Origin: JAJYTI01 sp035302145 | Lineage (GTDB): Bacteria > Bacteroidota > Bacteroidia > Flavobacteriales > Flavobacteriaceae | Reading direction: 5' to 3' | Length of the DNA stretch: 20,540 nt | NCBI GenBank assembly: GCA_035302145.1 | Contig: DATGSX010000028.1 | Coordinates: forward strand, 1-20,540 | Translations under genes and position numbers: made by a program | The notes under the pieces: generated by a model | Seen by the model: the letters and a program-made list of their open reading frames with translations, nothing else | What the model was told of the DNA's origin: nothing | Database searches by the model: none | Part shown: in pieces, positions 7,668 through 13,823 of the stretch | Layout of the letters: every line of letters starts with the position of its first letter | How positions within the stretch are numbered: position 1 is the stretch's first letter

Positions 7668-7703
7668 CAGCGAGTCGCTACTACAGTTACTCGCTGTTTT
7701 TTT
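7668..7703 (+). terminator. Rho-independent terminator after the oxygenase gene
   Basis: CAGCGAGT (7668-7675) pairs with ACTCGCTG (7689-7696) and is followed by seven T. It lies 22 bases after the stop codon. Confidence 0.75.
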
Positions 7704-7732
7704 GTTTTGATTAGCTGTGGAAAGCTGAATAT

Positions 7733-7764
7733 TCGCTAATTCGCAAATACGCTAAATCGCTGCT
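7733..7764. repeat. Short 8-bp-period direct repeat leading into the 155-bp unit
   Basis: Four diverged octamers in a row: TCGCTAAT, TCGCAAAT, ACGCTAAA, TCGCTGCT. The last part runs into the first 155-bp repeat unit. Confidence 0.6.
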
Positions 7765-8070
7765 CACTCTTACGGGGATTTTGTGAACCTGTGAACTTGT
7801 GAACGAGTGAACATGTAATCCTGAACTTGCTTCTGTCCCTGTCATCCTAAACTTGTTTCAGGATCTCCTGCTTTTAATACTACAGCTTATTGGAAATAGG
7901 AACTCGCTAAATCGCTTCTCACTCTTGCGGGAGTTTTGTGAACCAGTGAACCTGTGAACGAGTGAACATGTAATCCTGAAATTGTTCCTGCCCCTGTCAT
8001 CCTGAACTTGATTCAGGATCTCCTACTTTTATTACTACAGCTTATTGGAAGTAGGAACTCGCTAAATCGC
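7751..8070. repeat. Tandem direct repeat, 155-bp unit x 2 plus 10 bp
   Basis: Unit 1 is 7751-7905 and unit 2 is 7906-8060, both exactly 155 bases; by hand alignment they differ at 15 positions with no gaps. A third copy starts at 8061 with the same GCTAAATCGC and then stops matching. Each unit holds octamers GTGAACNN in series (7783-7814 and 7938-7969) and a palindromic core, clearest in unit 2 as CCTGAACTTGATTCAGG. The units contain no apparent gene and fill most of the 451-base gap 7646-8096. Similar CCTGAA...TTCAGG palindromes are, from memory, frequent in Bacteroidota intergenic DNA; the larger 155-bp unit I do not recognise. Confidence 0.9.
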
Positions 8071-8096
8071 TTTATTCTCCTTGATAAAGTTCCTGA

Positions 8097-8681
8097 TTAG
8101 TCGTTCTCATCCTTATTCTTTTTTCCACTAATTATTCTTGAAACAATTCCTTTTTGATCGGTAAATTCAGCAATTATCACTCCGGCTAAATGGAGCCCTA
8201 TAAATGCTAACAGATAGTATATACCTAGTTTATGAATTGCTTCTACTGGCTCTTTTAAATCTTTAGGCCCAAATTCTATGATAAGACCAGTAACAAGGGA
8301 GATTACAACACAAAGATAGAAAACTAGGTAAACGCCTTTTTGAAACCTCTTTTTGGCAGATAAATTCTTAGCAAATAGATTTTGGAACTTCATCTTTCCG
8401 AACAAAGGTAGCGTAAAACGAATACTGAATAAGCCAACTAATACATAACCTAGATAAATATGCCAATCCCACATAGGTTGTCTTATTTTCTTAGCCAATG
8501 CAATACCTTGCTCTTCGGATAATACTTGGTCGGTAGTACTTAAATACTCCTGTATGATAGCTGCCATATTAAACTTATTCATCCACGTTAATCGTAAGAT
8601 AATAGTAAGCAATAACAGCAAAAAGGAAATGGCAATTGCCCAATGCATGATGCGATAAATTCTGACATATTTTGTTTTCAT
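8097..8681 (-). CDS. Cytochrome b561-like diheme membrane protein
   Basis: A 194-residue integral membrane protein with four hydrophobic segments (about 13-33, 74-92, 116-136 and 150-172). Four His sit at helix ends or within helices as expected for two b-type haems: His 13 (RIMHWAI), His 74 (WDWHIYLGY), His 150 (AIHKLGIYYL) and His 164 (GLHLAGV). This matches the bacterial cytochrome b561/Ni,Fe-hydrogenase b-subunit fold. The likely role is electron transfer across or within the inner membrane, from or to quinones; the partner is not encoded nearby. Monocistronic, flanked on both sides by repeat DNA. Confidence 0.82.
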   Translation of the reverse strand: MKTKYVRIYRIMHWAIAISFLLLLLTIILRLTWMNKFNMAAIIQEYLSTTDQVLSEEQGIALAKKIRQPMWDWHIYLGYVLVGLFSIRFTLPLFGKMKFQNLFAKNLSAKKRFQKGVYLVFYLCVVISLVTGLIIEFGPKDLKEPVEAIHKLGIYYLLAFIGLHLAGVIIAEFTDQKGIVSRIISGKKNKDEND

Positions 8682-8825
8682 GATACTTGATGTTTAGAAA
8701 GGAAGAAAGGTAGGTTTAGGGAACATCTAGATCGGGGAATCCTAGTAATACCATGCAACATTACTACTAATATAAAACTAATTAAAGTATTGTAATCGGA
8801 TAATCTGTAAAATCGTTTTTATGTA

Positions 8826-8925
8826 AATTCGCAAATACGCTAAATCGCTGCTCACTCTTGCGGGGATTTTGTGAATCAGTGAACCAGTTACGCAAACGAT
8901 TCCGCCTCACGCATCACGACTCACA
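8826..8925. repeat. Dispersed partial copy of the intergenic repeat
   Basis: 8826-8875 matches 7738-7787 at 49 of 50 positions, covering the octamer array and the first part of the 155-bp unit. It then diverges into a different short-period stretch (GTGAATCA, GTGAACCA, then CCTCACG, CATCACG, ACTCACA). It ends just before the 3' end of the exchanger gene. Confidence 0.85.
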
Positions 8926-8930
8926 AGCTC

Positions 8931-9884
8931 CTACAATTCCTTCGATACTAAATAGAAAATATAGGCTAAATAAAATACCAGTAACAGTAATGCTTCCCAA
9001 CGATCTAGTTTTCGTCTTTTTCCAGTAACCATCGCGATTATCAGGAAAATAGTACCGCCAAACAAGATGTAGAAGTCTTGGTTAAAACTCGGATTGTATT
9101 GGATAGGGTTTACCAATGAACTAACCGAAAGGATAAATAGGATATTAAATATATTGGAGCCAATTACGCTGCCTATAGCTATGTCGCTATTCTTTTTCAC
9201 AGCAGCTACTATAGCGGTTAGTAATTCTGGAAGCGAAGTACCTGCGGCAATAATGGTTAGACTAATGACTTTTTCGCTTACTCCAAAATTAGTGGCAATC
9301 TCAATACTATTATTCACAACTAACTGTCCGCCAACTATCAGTCCGACAAACCCAATTCCTATCAACAACCAAATCTTGAAAGTAGACATTTGTTTGTATG
9401 GAACAACTTCGGTTTCCTCCACCTTCATTTGCTTAAACACATAAAACAAAAACCCTAGAAACAGGATAAGTAAAATAATGCCATCGACTCTAGACAGCTC
9501 TAAACTCTGACTATTGGTTACATTATTTGCTAGGATAAAGAGGAGGATAGCGACGAACAAGGATATGGGAATCTCTTTCCATGCAGTAGAGGATTGAACG
9601 GCGATAGGATAAATTAAGCCTGTTATGCCAAGGATTACAAACAGGTTGAAGTTGTTACTCCCAATAATGTTTCCGAGAACTATGTCAGACAGCCCATTAA
9701 AAGACGCAATAGAGTTAACTACTAATTCGGGTGCCGAAGTTCCGAAGGCAACAATGGTAAGACCGATAACCAAATCTGGGACCTTATACTTTTTAGCCAA
9801 AGAAGATGCACCATCTACCAGCCAATTAGCACCGAAGATTAAACCCAACAACCCTACAAAAACTAAAATAGCCGCTACAAGCAT
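8931..9884 (-). CDS. Calcium/sodium antiporter, CaCA family (YrbG-like)
   Basis: A 317-residue inner-membrane protein with about ten hydrophobic helices arranged as two inverted halves. The two alpha repeats are plain: VIGLTIVAFGTSAPELVVNS (about 39-58) with GNIIGSNNFN (71-80), and VISLTIIAAGTSLPELLTAI (about 206-225) with GSVIGSNIFN (238-247). The Glu in each GTSxPE motif coordinates the transported cations. It should export Ca2+ in exchange for Na+ (or H+). Length is normal for bacterial YrbG-type exchangers. The first half has Asn where the second has Ile in GSN(N/I)FN, a common asymmetry. Single gene with 181 bases upstream. Confidence 0.92.
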   Translation of the reverse strand: MLVAAILVFVGLLGLIFGANWLVDGASSLAKKYKVPDLVIGLTIVAFGTSAPELVVNSIASFNGLSDIVLGNIIGSNNFNLFVILGITGLIYPIAVQSSTAWKEIPISLFVAILLFILANNVTNSQSLELSRVDGIILLILFLGFLFYVFKQMKVEETEVVPYKQMSTFKIWLLIGIGFVGLIVGGQLVVNNSIEIATNFGVSEKVISLTIIAAGTSLPELLTAIVAAVKKNSDIAIGSVIGSNIFNILFILSVSSLVNPIQYNPSFNQDFYILFGGTIFLIIAMVTGKRRKLDRWEALLLLVFYLAYIFYLVSKEL

Positions 9885-10065
9885 AAGTATGTGAATTCAC
9901 AAATAGATTAGGTTAAGAAGTAATAAATCTTAGTACGCATTACCTAAAACCTTCTTATAAAGGTCAGCATTTTATTAAAACTTTCACGCCAATAGCATCC
10001 GAATATTTCAGAATAACCTAGATTTATTTATTCGTTATATGATTTGAAATAGTATGCACTTAGCC

Positions 10066-10635
10066 TTATTGTTTCAAAACAGAGGTTTTCATATCCAATG
10101 CCAATCCTATATAGTTATTATCATTAAACTCAAATTCATCAATAACTTCCCAACCAAGCTTTTTGGTGTGGGCTTTTTCTGAAATCACATTGATGCTGTT
10201 GATAAACGTGATGGAAATCGGAAACTTTTTAACCCACTCCAGCCGCATCTCTTCAAAAATCTGGTTCAAAAGACCTTTCCCACGGTATTGCTTAGCTATA
10301 CAAACCGGGCCATATTGAAAGCTATTCTCGACGGTAATGGGTTGGTTTTTGTAGGACAGCTTTGGAAATCGAGAGACCATATAATTAAATATCTCCCATT
10401 GCTCAAAATACTTCCAAGTACCAGCAAAGGCATAGGCTACAATCTCCTCAGATTCATTTTCGGCCACAAATGCGCCATTCATTTTTATTATGTCTTCTAG
10501 CTGCTTAATGGTAAACGGCGTGGTTACAAACCCCTCTTCCCTTTGTTTAGCGGTTAAATTGCTGTATAAGTTCTTCTCTTGAAGGGATAGAATACGTGGT
10601 ATATCTTTATCCGTTCCTATTCTAGTTTTTATCAT
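10066..10635 (-). CDS. GNAT family N-acetyltransferase
   Basis: A 189-residue cytosolic protein. The acetyl-CoA binding signature is GPVCIAKQYRGKGLLNQIF (residues 109-127), with YRGKGL in place of the R/Q-x-x-G-x-G/A consensus. FVAENESEEIVAYAFAG gives the preceding beta strands, and ISEKAHTKKLGWEVIDEF is the conserved 'A-x-x-x-Y/H-x-x-x-G' exit region. It has an extended middle insertion (about residues 72-105, Trp/Tyr-rich) that is absent from the other GNAT gene in this window, so substrate is likely different. The substrate is not known. It is the last recognisable gene before the AT-rich orphan stretch. Confidence 0.8.
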   Translation of the reverse strand: MIKTRIGTDKDIPRILSLQEKNLYSNLTAKQREEGFVTTPFTIKQLEDIIKMNGAFVAENESEEIVAYAFAGTWKYFEQWEIFNYMVSRFPKLSYKNQPITVENSFQYGPVCIAKQYRGKGLLNQIFEEMRLEWVKKFPISITFINSINVISEKAHTKKLGWEVIDEFEFNDNNYIGLALDMKTSVLKQ

Positions 10636-10722
10636 TTATATACTGTGTTATAGGTGGGTAGATGACGGCATTTTGACCGCCTTTTTTTTAAACTCTAATC
10701 TACGACAATATACTTATATCCT

Positions 10723-10947
10723 TTATTTTATATTTCGGAAAGTCTCTTCTTTTTTCAGCAAGTAAATATTCAACGCCACTTTTTTTTTGAACGGAATCCA
10801 TTTTAATACAATTCCTAAACCAATTGCACATATAGCACCTGATATTGTTTCAATTATGCTATCGTCAACTAATAAATAAGCAATAACTCCAATGATTATA
10901 ATTCCAATTGTGTGAGCAATTCCGCAACATCCGATTTTATAAGACAA
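10723..10947 (-). CDS. Small two-helix membrane protein, unknown
   Basis: A 74-residue protein with two hydrophobic helices (about 9-27 and 31-50) joined by a short acidic turn, then a basic tail (WIPFKKK, LLKKEE). Cys-Cys at 7-8 lies just before the first helix. I recognise no family. The start codon overlaps the 3' end of the next upstream gene (10937-11170) by 11 bases, which argues that both are real and cotranslated. The DNA is AT-richer than the flanking metabolic genes. Confidence 0.55.
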   Translation of the reverse strand: MSYKIGCCGIAHTIGIIIIGVIAYLLVDDSIIETISGAICAIGLGIVLKWIPFKKKVALNIYLLKKEETFRNIK

Positions 10948-11170
10948 GAATCTTTTTTAAAAAAATCCATTTCACTTGCATCTGTTTTCCTGATTGAGTT
11001 TTATATTCTTTTATTCTTGGTGCTAAAATAGCAGTAAGTCCTCCACAAATCATTGCTTTATATCCTCCATTTAAATTTTTATATGTAAAATGCAAGATTG
11101 TCCAAATTATAATAAATATTACAAAGAAAACTAAGTGGCTTAAAATTTTGATTTTTGTTTTTTTACTCAT
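10937..11170 (-). CDS. Small two-helix membrane protein, unknown
   Basis: A 77-residue protein: basic N-terminus (SKKTKIK), hydrophobic helix about 11-30, loop with LNGGYK, second hydrophobic helix about 39-51, then a polar tail ending VKWIFLKKILVL. It shares its plan with the overlapping downstream gene product: two helices, Gly/Ala-rich second helix, and a KWI-x-x-KK tail, so the two may be diverged duplicates or partners. I cannot name a family. Directly upstream lies the 125-bp inverted-repeat element. Codon use is very A/T-rich. Confidence 0.55.
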   Translation of the reverse strand: MSKKTKIKILSHLVFFVIFIIIWTILHFTYKNLNGGYKAMICGGLTAILAPRIKEYKTQSGKQMQVKWIFLKKILVL

Positions 11171-11207
11171 AATTTTTTCAATTTTGAGTTCGTTAGTTAA
11201 TGAATAG

Positions 11208-11332
11208 CAACGTTTAGCGCTTGGCGAAGAAGCGGATTCGAACCTCTAACTTTAGTTATTTGCATTAAACTTTGTTTGAAATCCAAAATTTCCTTTACGT
11301 GCTAAACCCGCTTTTTTGCCAAACGTTTGTTG
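11208..11332. repeat. 125-bp imperfect inverted repeat, attC-like outline
   Basis: Outer CAAC (11208) and GTTG (11329) bound the element. Arms TTGGCGAAGAAGCGG (11221-11235) and CCGCTTTTTTGCCAA (11308-11322) pair at 13 of 15 positions, and AACGTTT occurs near both ends. Between the arms is a 72-base centre with GGATTCGAACC (11234-11244), which resembles a tRNA T-arm on the minus strand. Its place between two orphan gene pairs and its layout recall integron attC sites, or the inverted-repeat cassettes I recall from flavobacterial genomes. No integrase is in the window, and a paired arm of this quality can occur by chance at this spacing. Confidence 0.45.
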
Positions 11333-11340
11333 GTAGAAGA

Positions 11341-12063
11341 TTACTTCTTATAACCTTTTTTATAAGGCAATTTAGATAGTTGCATGAAATATTCTCCTTT
11401 AGAGCCTTTAACTTTAGTCACTTTAGTCTTTACTTTTGCATTATGCTTCAAGCCCCATTCTTCATTAAGGTCAGTCCAAATTCTAATAAAAACAACATCA
11501 GGATTATGGCTTAGTGGTTGATATATTGAATCCCAATCTTCATTGATTTCATCTTTCCCGAGATCGGTATTCATAAAAACAACTACTTTATGTTGATAAC
11601 TATCCAGATCAATCGAACTTGGAAAAGTAATGTAATTCAAAAGACTATTGAAGTTTCCGATATATTTATTTACGGTAGAGCTAAAGTCTGTAGCATTACA
11701 TTCTTCATAACTTTCGTCTATAGTTGAATTATTAAGCTCCTTTAATTCTACTGCACTACAAGTAGTTTCACCATTGTAACAGAGTAATCTGTTGTTGCTA
11801 TTGTAAACAAGTGCTTCATTCGGAACCGAAATAAGTGTGAAATAAGTAATGTCTTCGGAATTTAAACTTGTAATTGGCTGAACGTCAATTACATTCTCTT
11901 GTTTCGGCAAGGAATTTATATTACTATAAATCTCTTCTTGGGAGTAAACATTTAGATTAGGTACACCAACTATAATTTTAATTATACTGCCACATGACCA
12001 TGCAGATATTGATATTAAGCTGGCTATAAATAACCAGCTTAATCCTTTTAAAAATTTATTCAT
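11341..12063 (-). CDS. Hypothetical lipoprotein
   Basis: A 240-residue protein with a lipoprotein signal (IASLISISAWSC, Cys 24). The mature part is acidic and Asn/Ser-rich to about residue 150, with Cys residues in LLCYNGETTCS and YEECNATD that could form disulphides, then a beta-rich region (HKVVVFMNTDLG; PDVVFIRIWTDLNEEWGL) and a basic C-terminus ending KKGYKK. No known domain is recognised. Its start overlaps the end of the preceding gene by 8 bases, so the pair forms a translationally coupled unit. The stop codon lies only 9 bases from the 125-bp inverted repeat. Confidence 0.65.
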   Translation of the reverse strand: MNKFLKGLSWLFIASLISISAWSCGSIIKIIVGVPNLNVYSQEEIYSNINSLPKQENVIDVQPITSLNSEDITYFTLISVPNEALVYNSNNRLLCYNGETTCSAVELKELNNSTIDESYEECNATDFSSTVNKYIGNFNSLLNYITFPSSIDLDSYQHKVVVFMNTDLGKDEINEDWDSIYQPLSHNPDVVFIRIWTDLNEEWGLKHNAKVKTKVTKVKGSKGEYFMQLSKLPYKKGYKK

Positions 12064-12667
12064 CTTCTAAATCTATCCAGTTAATGTTTGTAGTTAAAAT
12101 CTCTAAAATATAGTAATTACCGTCTGTGTCAATTAATTGTTTAGCAATAACTTCTCTATCTTCTATATTAAAATTTCCTATTGAATACGTTTCAAAATCA
12201 ATATAAACATGTTTTACTGAACCACATCTAAAACCAATACCACATTTACAGTCTCCTTGACATTTTGTTGGATCTTTGCTTGGTTTTAGTCTAGCTAATT
12301 TAAATTTTATACCAGCGCCAACTTCTGTAACTTTAGGAAAACTTGATGACATACCGACTATTTCATAGTCTGGTTGTATTGGAATATACACTCGATTTTC
12401 GCCGATATTAATGAAAGCTTGGCGTTTATGGTCTAAGATTAGATTATGAACACCAATTTCTTCTTGAAATTCAGAATCGAGATCGAAAATTTCGTCATGT
12501 GGCACATTGATTAAACTACTTTCGGTTTTACTTTTTACTTCTAGTAGATTATTATCCATCTGTTCTTCTGAACAAGAAATAAGAATTAATGAAAAAGAAA
12601 AAGTAGCGAAAATAAAAACTGCAATTGCAATAAAACTTGACTTAGAATTTGTTTTCATTTTAAACAA
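12056..12667 (-). CDS. Hypothetical lipoprotein with a Cys cluster
   Basis: A 203-residue protein with a lipoprotein signal (FSLILISC, Cys 32); ATG at codon 4 is an equally good start. The mature chain is acidic at first, then mainly beta-like. Its distinctive part is KCQGDCKCGIGFRCG (Cys 136, 140, 142 and 148), four Cys within 13 residues, which could bind a metal or form a compact disulphide knot; in an exported protein the second is more likely. I do not recognise a family. It is the first gene of a two-gene overlapping unit with the 11341-12063 lipoprotein. AT-rich compared with the glyA side. Confidence 0.65.
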   Translation of the reverse strand: MFKMKTNSKSSFIAIAVFIFATFSFSLILISCSEEQMDNNLLEVKSKTESSLINVPHDEIFDLDSEFQEEIGVHNLILDHKRQAFINIGENRVYIPIQPDYEIVGMSSSFPKVTEVGAGIKFKLARLKPSKDPTKCQGDCKCGIGFRCGSVKHVYIDFETYSIGNFNIEDREVIAKQLIDTDGNYYILEILTTNINWIDLEDE

Positions 12668-12692
12668 TTTATTAAAATAGCCTACTTCAGTT

Positions 12693-12863
12693 TTAGGTCT
12701 TATTCAGCATCTTCCGACCGCTGGTCGAAAAGAACTGCATAGTTTTTAGTGCACAATATTTCGTATTTCCTTGTATGAATTCTAAAGTATCTACAAGCGA
12801 GCCGTCTAATTTTACACGATGAACTAATTCGTAATTTTCTACCAACATCGTTATATACGACAT
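12693..12863 (-). CDS. Possible 56-residue small ORF
   Basis: An open frame MSYITMLVENYELVHRV... of 56 codons ends at TAA 12693-12695, and is open ten codons further upstream of the ATG. The composition is protein-like (mixed charged and hydrophobic residues, not low complexity), but there is no recognised domain and no promoter. It could be a small gene or the remnant of a larger one. It lies just upstream of the two-lipoprotein unit in the 407-base gap 12668-13074, which otherwise holds only the terminator near 13014. Confidence 0.25.
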   Translation of the reverse strand: MSYITMLVENYELVHRVKLDGSLVDTLEFIQGNTKYCALKTMQFFSTSGRKMLNKT

Positions 12864-13013
12864 GTCTAAATGCTTTTGGCGTTTATATTCTTATTGTTGA
12901 CATGTAGTAGTTTTATTTCTTACCATAAAACTTAATATTTATAACAACAAAACCTAAAAGAATTCTTAAACACTTAGAAAGAAACGCCAAACAAACTCTA
13001 CTTTTTTACACAA

Positions 13014-13043
13014 AAAACCACCTTCTATTAAGAAAGTGGTTTT
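13014..13043 (-). terminator. Rho-independent terminator after the helical lipoprotein gene
   Basis: AAAACCACCTTCT (13014-13026) and AGAAAGTGGTTTT (13031-13043) pair at 12 of 13 positions around ATTA. On the minus strand it ends in six T. It lies 31 bases past the stop at 13075. Confidence 0.75.
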
Positions 13044-13074
13044 AAAAACTAATGATTTAATATTTTAGAAAAAG

Positions 13075-13536
13075 CTAGTTTGCTAATAGCGCTCTTGCAT
13101 TTTCCATGCTCGACACCATTTCTTCTTTCATAGCATTTACAGCGGCTTGTTGCTCTTTCATCAGTTCGATACTCTCTTTTATCTGGTCTTCATTCATGCC
13201 TTCTAAACGATCTTCTTTGTAAGGGAATACCTCGCCAAAGTTTTTCATCCAGTCCATCATGCTATTGTGCGCAGCTTCTAAGTCTTTTGCAGCATTTTTA
13301 TATGGTATAGCATTCATCGGATCATCACCAGCACTTTCTTCTAAATTCTGACGTAACTCACTTAGTTTCCCCATCTGTGGCATCATTTCGTCATGTACCT
13401 CCATCACCTCATCCAATAACTGATAAAACTGCTCGGAATCGGTTGTTGCAGTATTCTTCTCGCTTTTGGTGGAGTTTCCACAAGACGCAACTGTAAGTGC
13501 TATAAAAGCAATAAATAAAGTTCTAAATAATTTCAT
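13075..13536 (-). CDS. Helical lipoprotein of unknown function
   Basis: A 153-residue protein with a lipoprotein signal (FIALTVASC, Cys 19). The mature part is almost entirely amphipathic helix, rich in Met, Glu and Lys (for example LDEVMEVHDEMMPQMGKL and SIELMKEQQAAVNAMKEE), so a helical bundle or coiled coil in the periplasm or on the outer membrane is likely. Similar small Met/Glu-rich lipoproteins in flavobacteria have been labelled 'viral A-type inclusion protein' on weak coiled-coil similarity; that name carries no functional meaning. Single gene with a perfect promoter match upstream and a strong terminator downstream, so it appears to be well expressed. Confidence 0.75.
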   Translation of the reverse strand: MKLFRTLFIAFIALTVASCGNSTKSEKNTATTDSEQFYQLLDEVMEVHDEMMPQMGKLSELRQNLEESAGDDPMNAIPYKNAAKDLEAAHNSMMDWMKNFGEVFPYKEDRLEGMNEDQIKESIELMKEQQAAVNAMKEEMVSSMENARALLAN

Positions 13537-13601
13537 TTTCTGTGTGTATATAAGTTAACCTAAATTATAAATGGAAGAGTAAAAACCATTCCAACGTGGG
13601 T

Positions 13602-13632
13602 CAAAGATAACTAGGAGTTTTACAATAACAAA
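13602..13632 (-). promoter_or_regulatory. Promoter of the helical lipoprotein gene
   Basis: On the minus strand TTTG, exactly 19 bases, TATCTTTG: a perfect fit to the Bacteroidota housekeeping pattern TTTG-N19-TAnnTTTG. Transcription would start near 13595, giving a leader of about 60 bases. Confidence 0.7.
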
Positions 13633-13769
13633 GAGGTAATTCATTTCCCTTTGTACAAGTTTACGCCTCTAGACTACAAGTCTTTTATATTTTTAAGTCT
13701 GGTTTTTAAAACGCTACTGCTAAATATATATACGCAACAGGTTATAGTAAGCCAGGGTAAGCGCAAAAT

Positions 13770-13800
13770 AAAAGGTGTTGCAAAGCATGCAACACCTTTT
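13770..13800 (-). terminator. Rho-independent terminator after glyA
   Basis: AAAAGGTGTTGCA (13770-13782) and TGCAACACCTTTT (13788-13800) pair perfectly over 13 bases around AAGCA. On the minus strand it ends TTTTATTTT. It lies 24 bases past the glyA stop. Confidence 0.85.
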
Positions 13801-13823
13801 GTATTCTTTAGTTATGAAATAGC

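Noticed and set aside
7751..8070. Repeat array considered as CRISPR
   Set aside because: The repeat unit is 155 bp in direct contact with the next one, with no regular unique spacers and no cas gene nearby.
10660..10700. Possible terminator after the 10723 gene near GACGGCATTTTGACCGCC
   Set aside because: Only three to four consecutive pairs form, and the T-run is on the wrong side for the minus-strand gene.
11221..11320. Possible tRNA gene on the minus strand
   Set aside because: Only the T-loop region fits. Acceptor pairing is 5 of 7 at best, the D-arm is absent and the 3' end is two bases short.
11327..12853. Shared 16-mer TGTTGGTAGAARATTA at 11328 and (minus strand) near 12845
   Set aside because: One-mismatch 16-mers are expected several times by chance across both strands of a 20-kb window, and no longer match surrounds it.
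12875..12991. TTTGGCGTTT/AAACGCCAAA inverted repeat as a second boundary element of the island
   Set aside because: A 10-bp perfect repeat about 97 bases apart is expected by chance roughly once or twice in a window this size, and it lacks the CAAC/GTTG ends of the 11208-11332 element.
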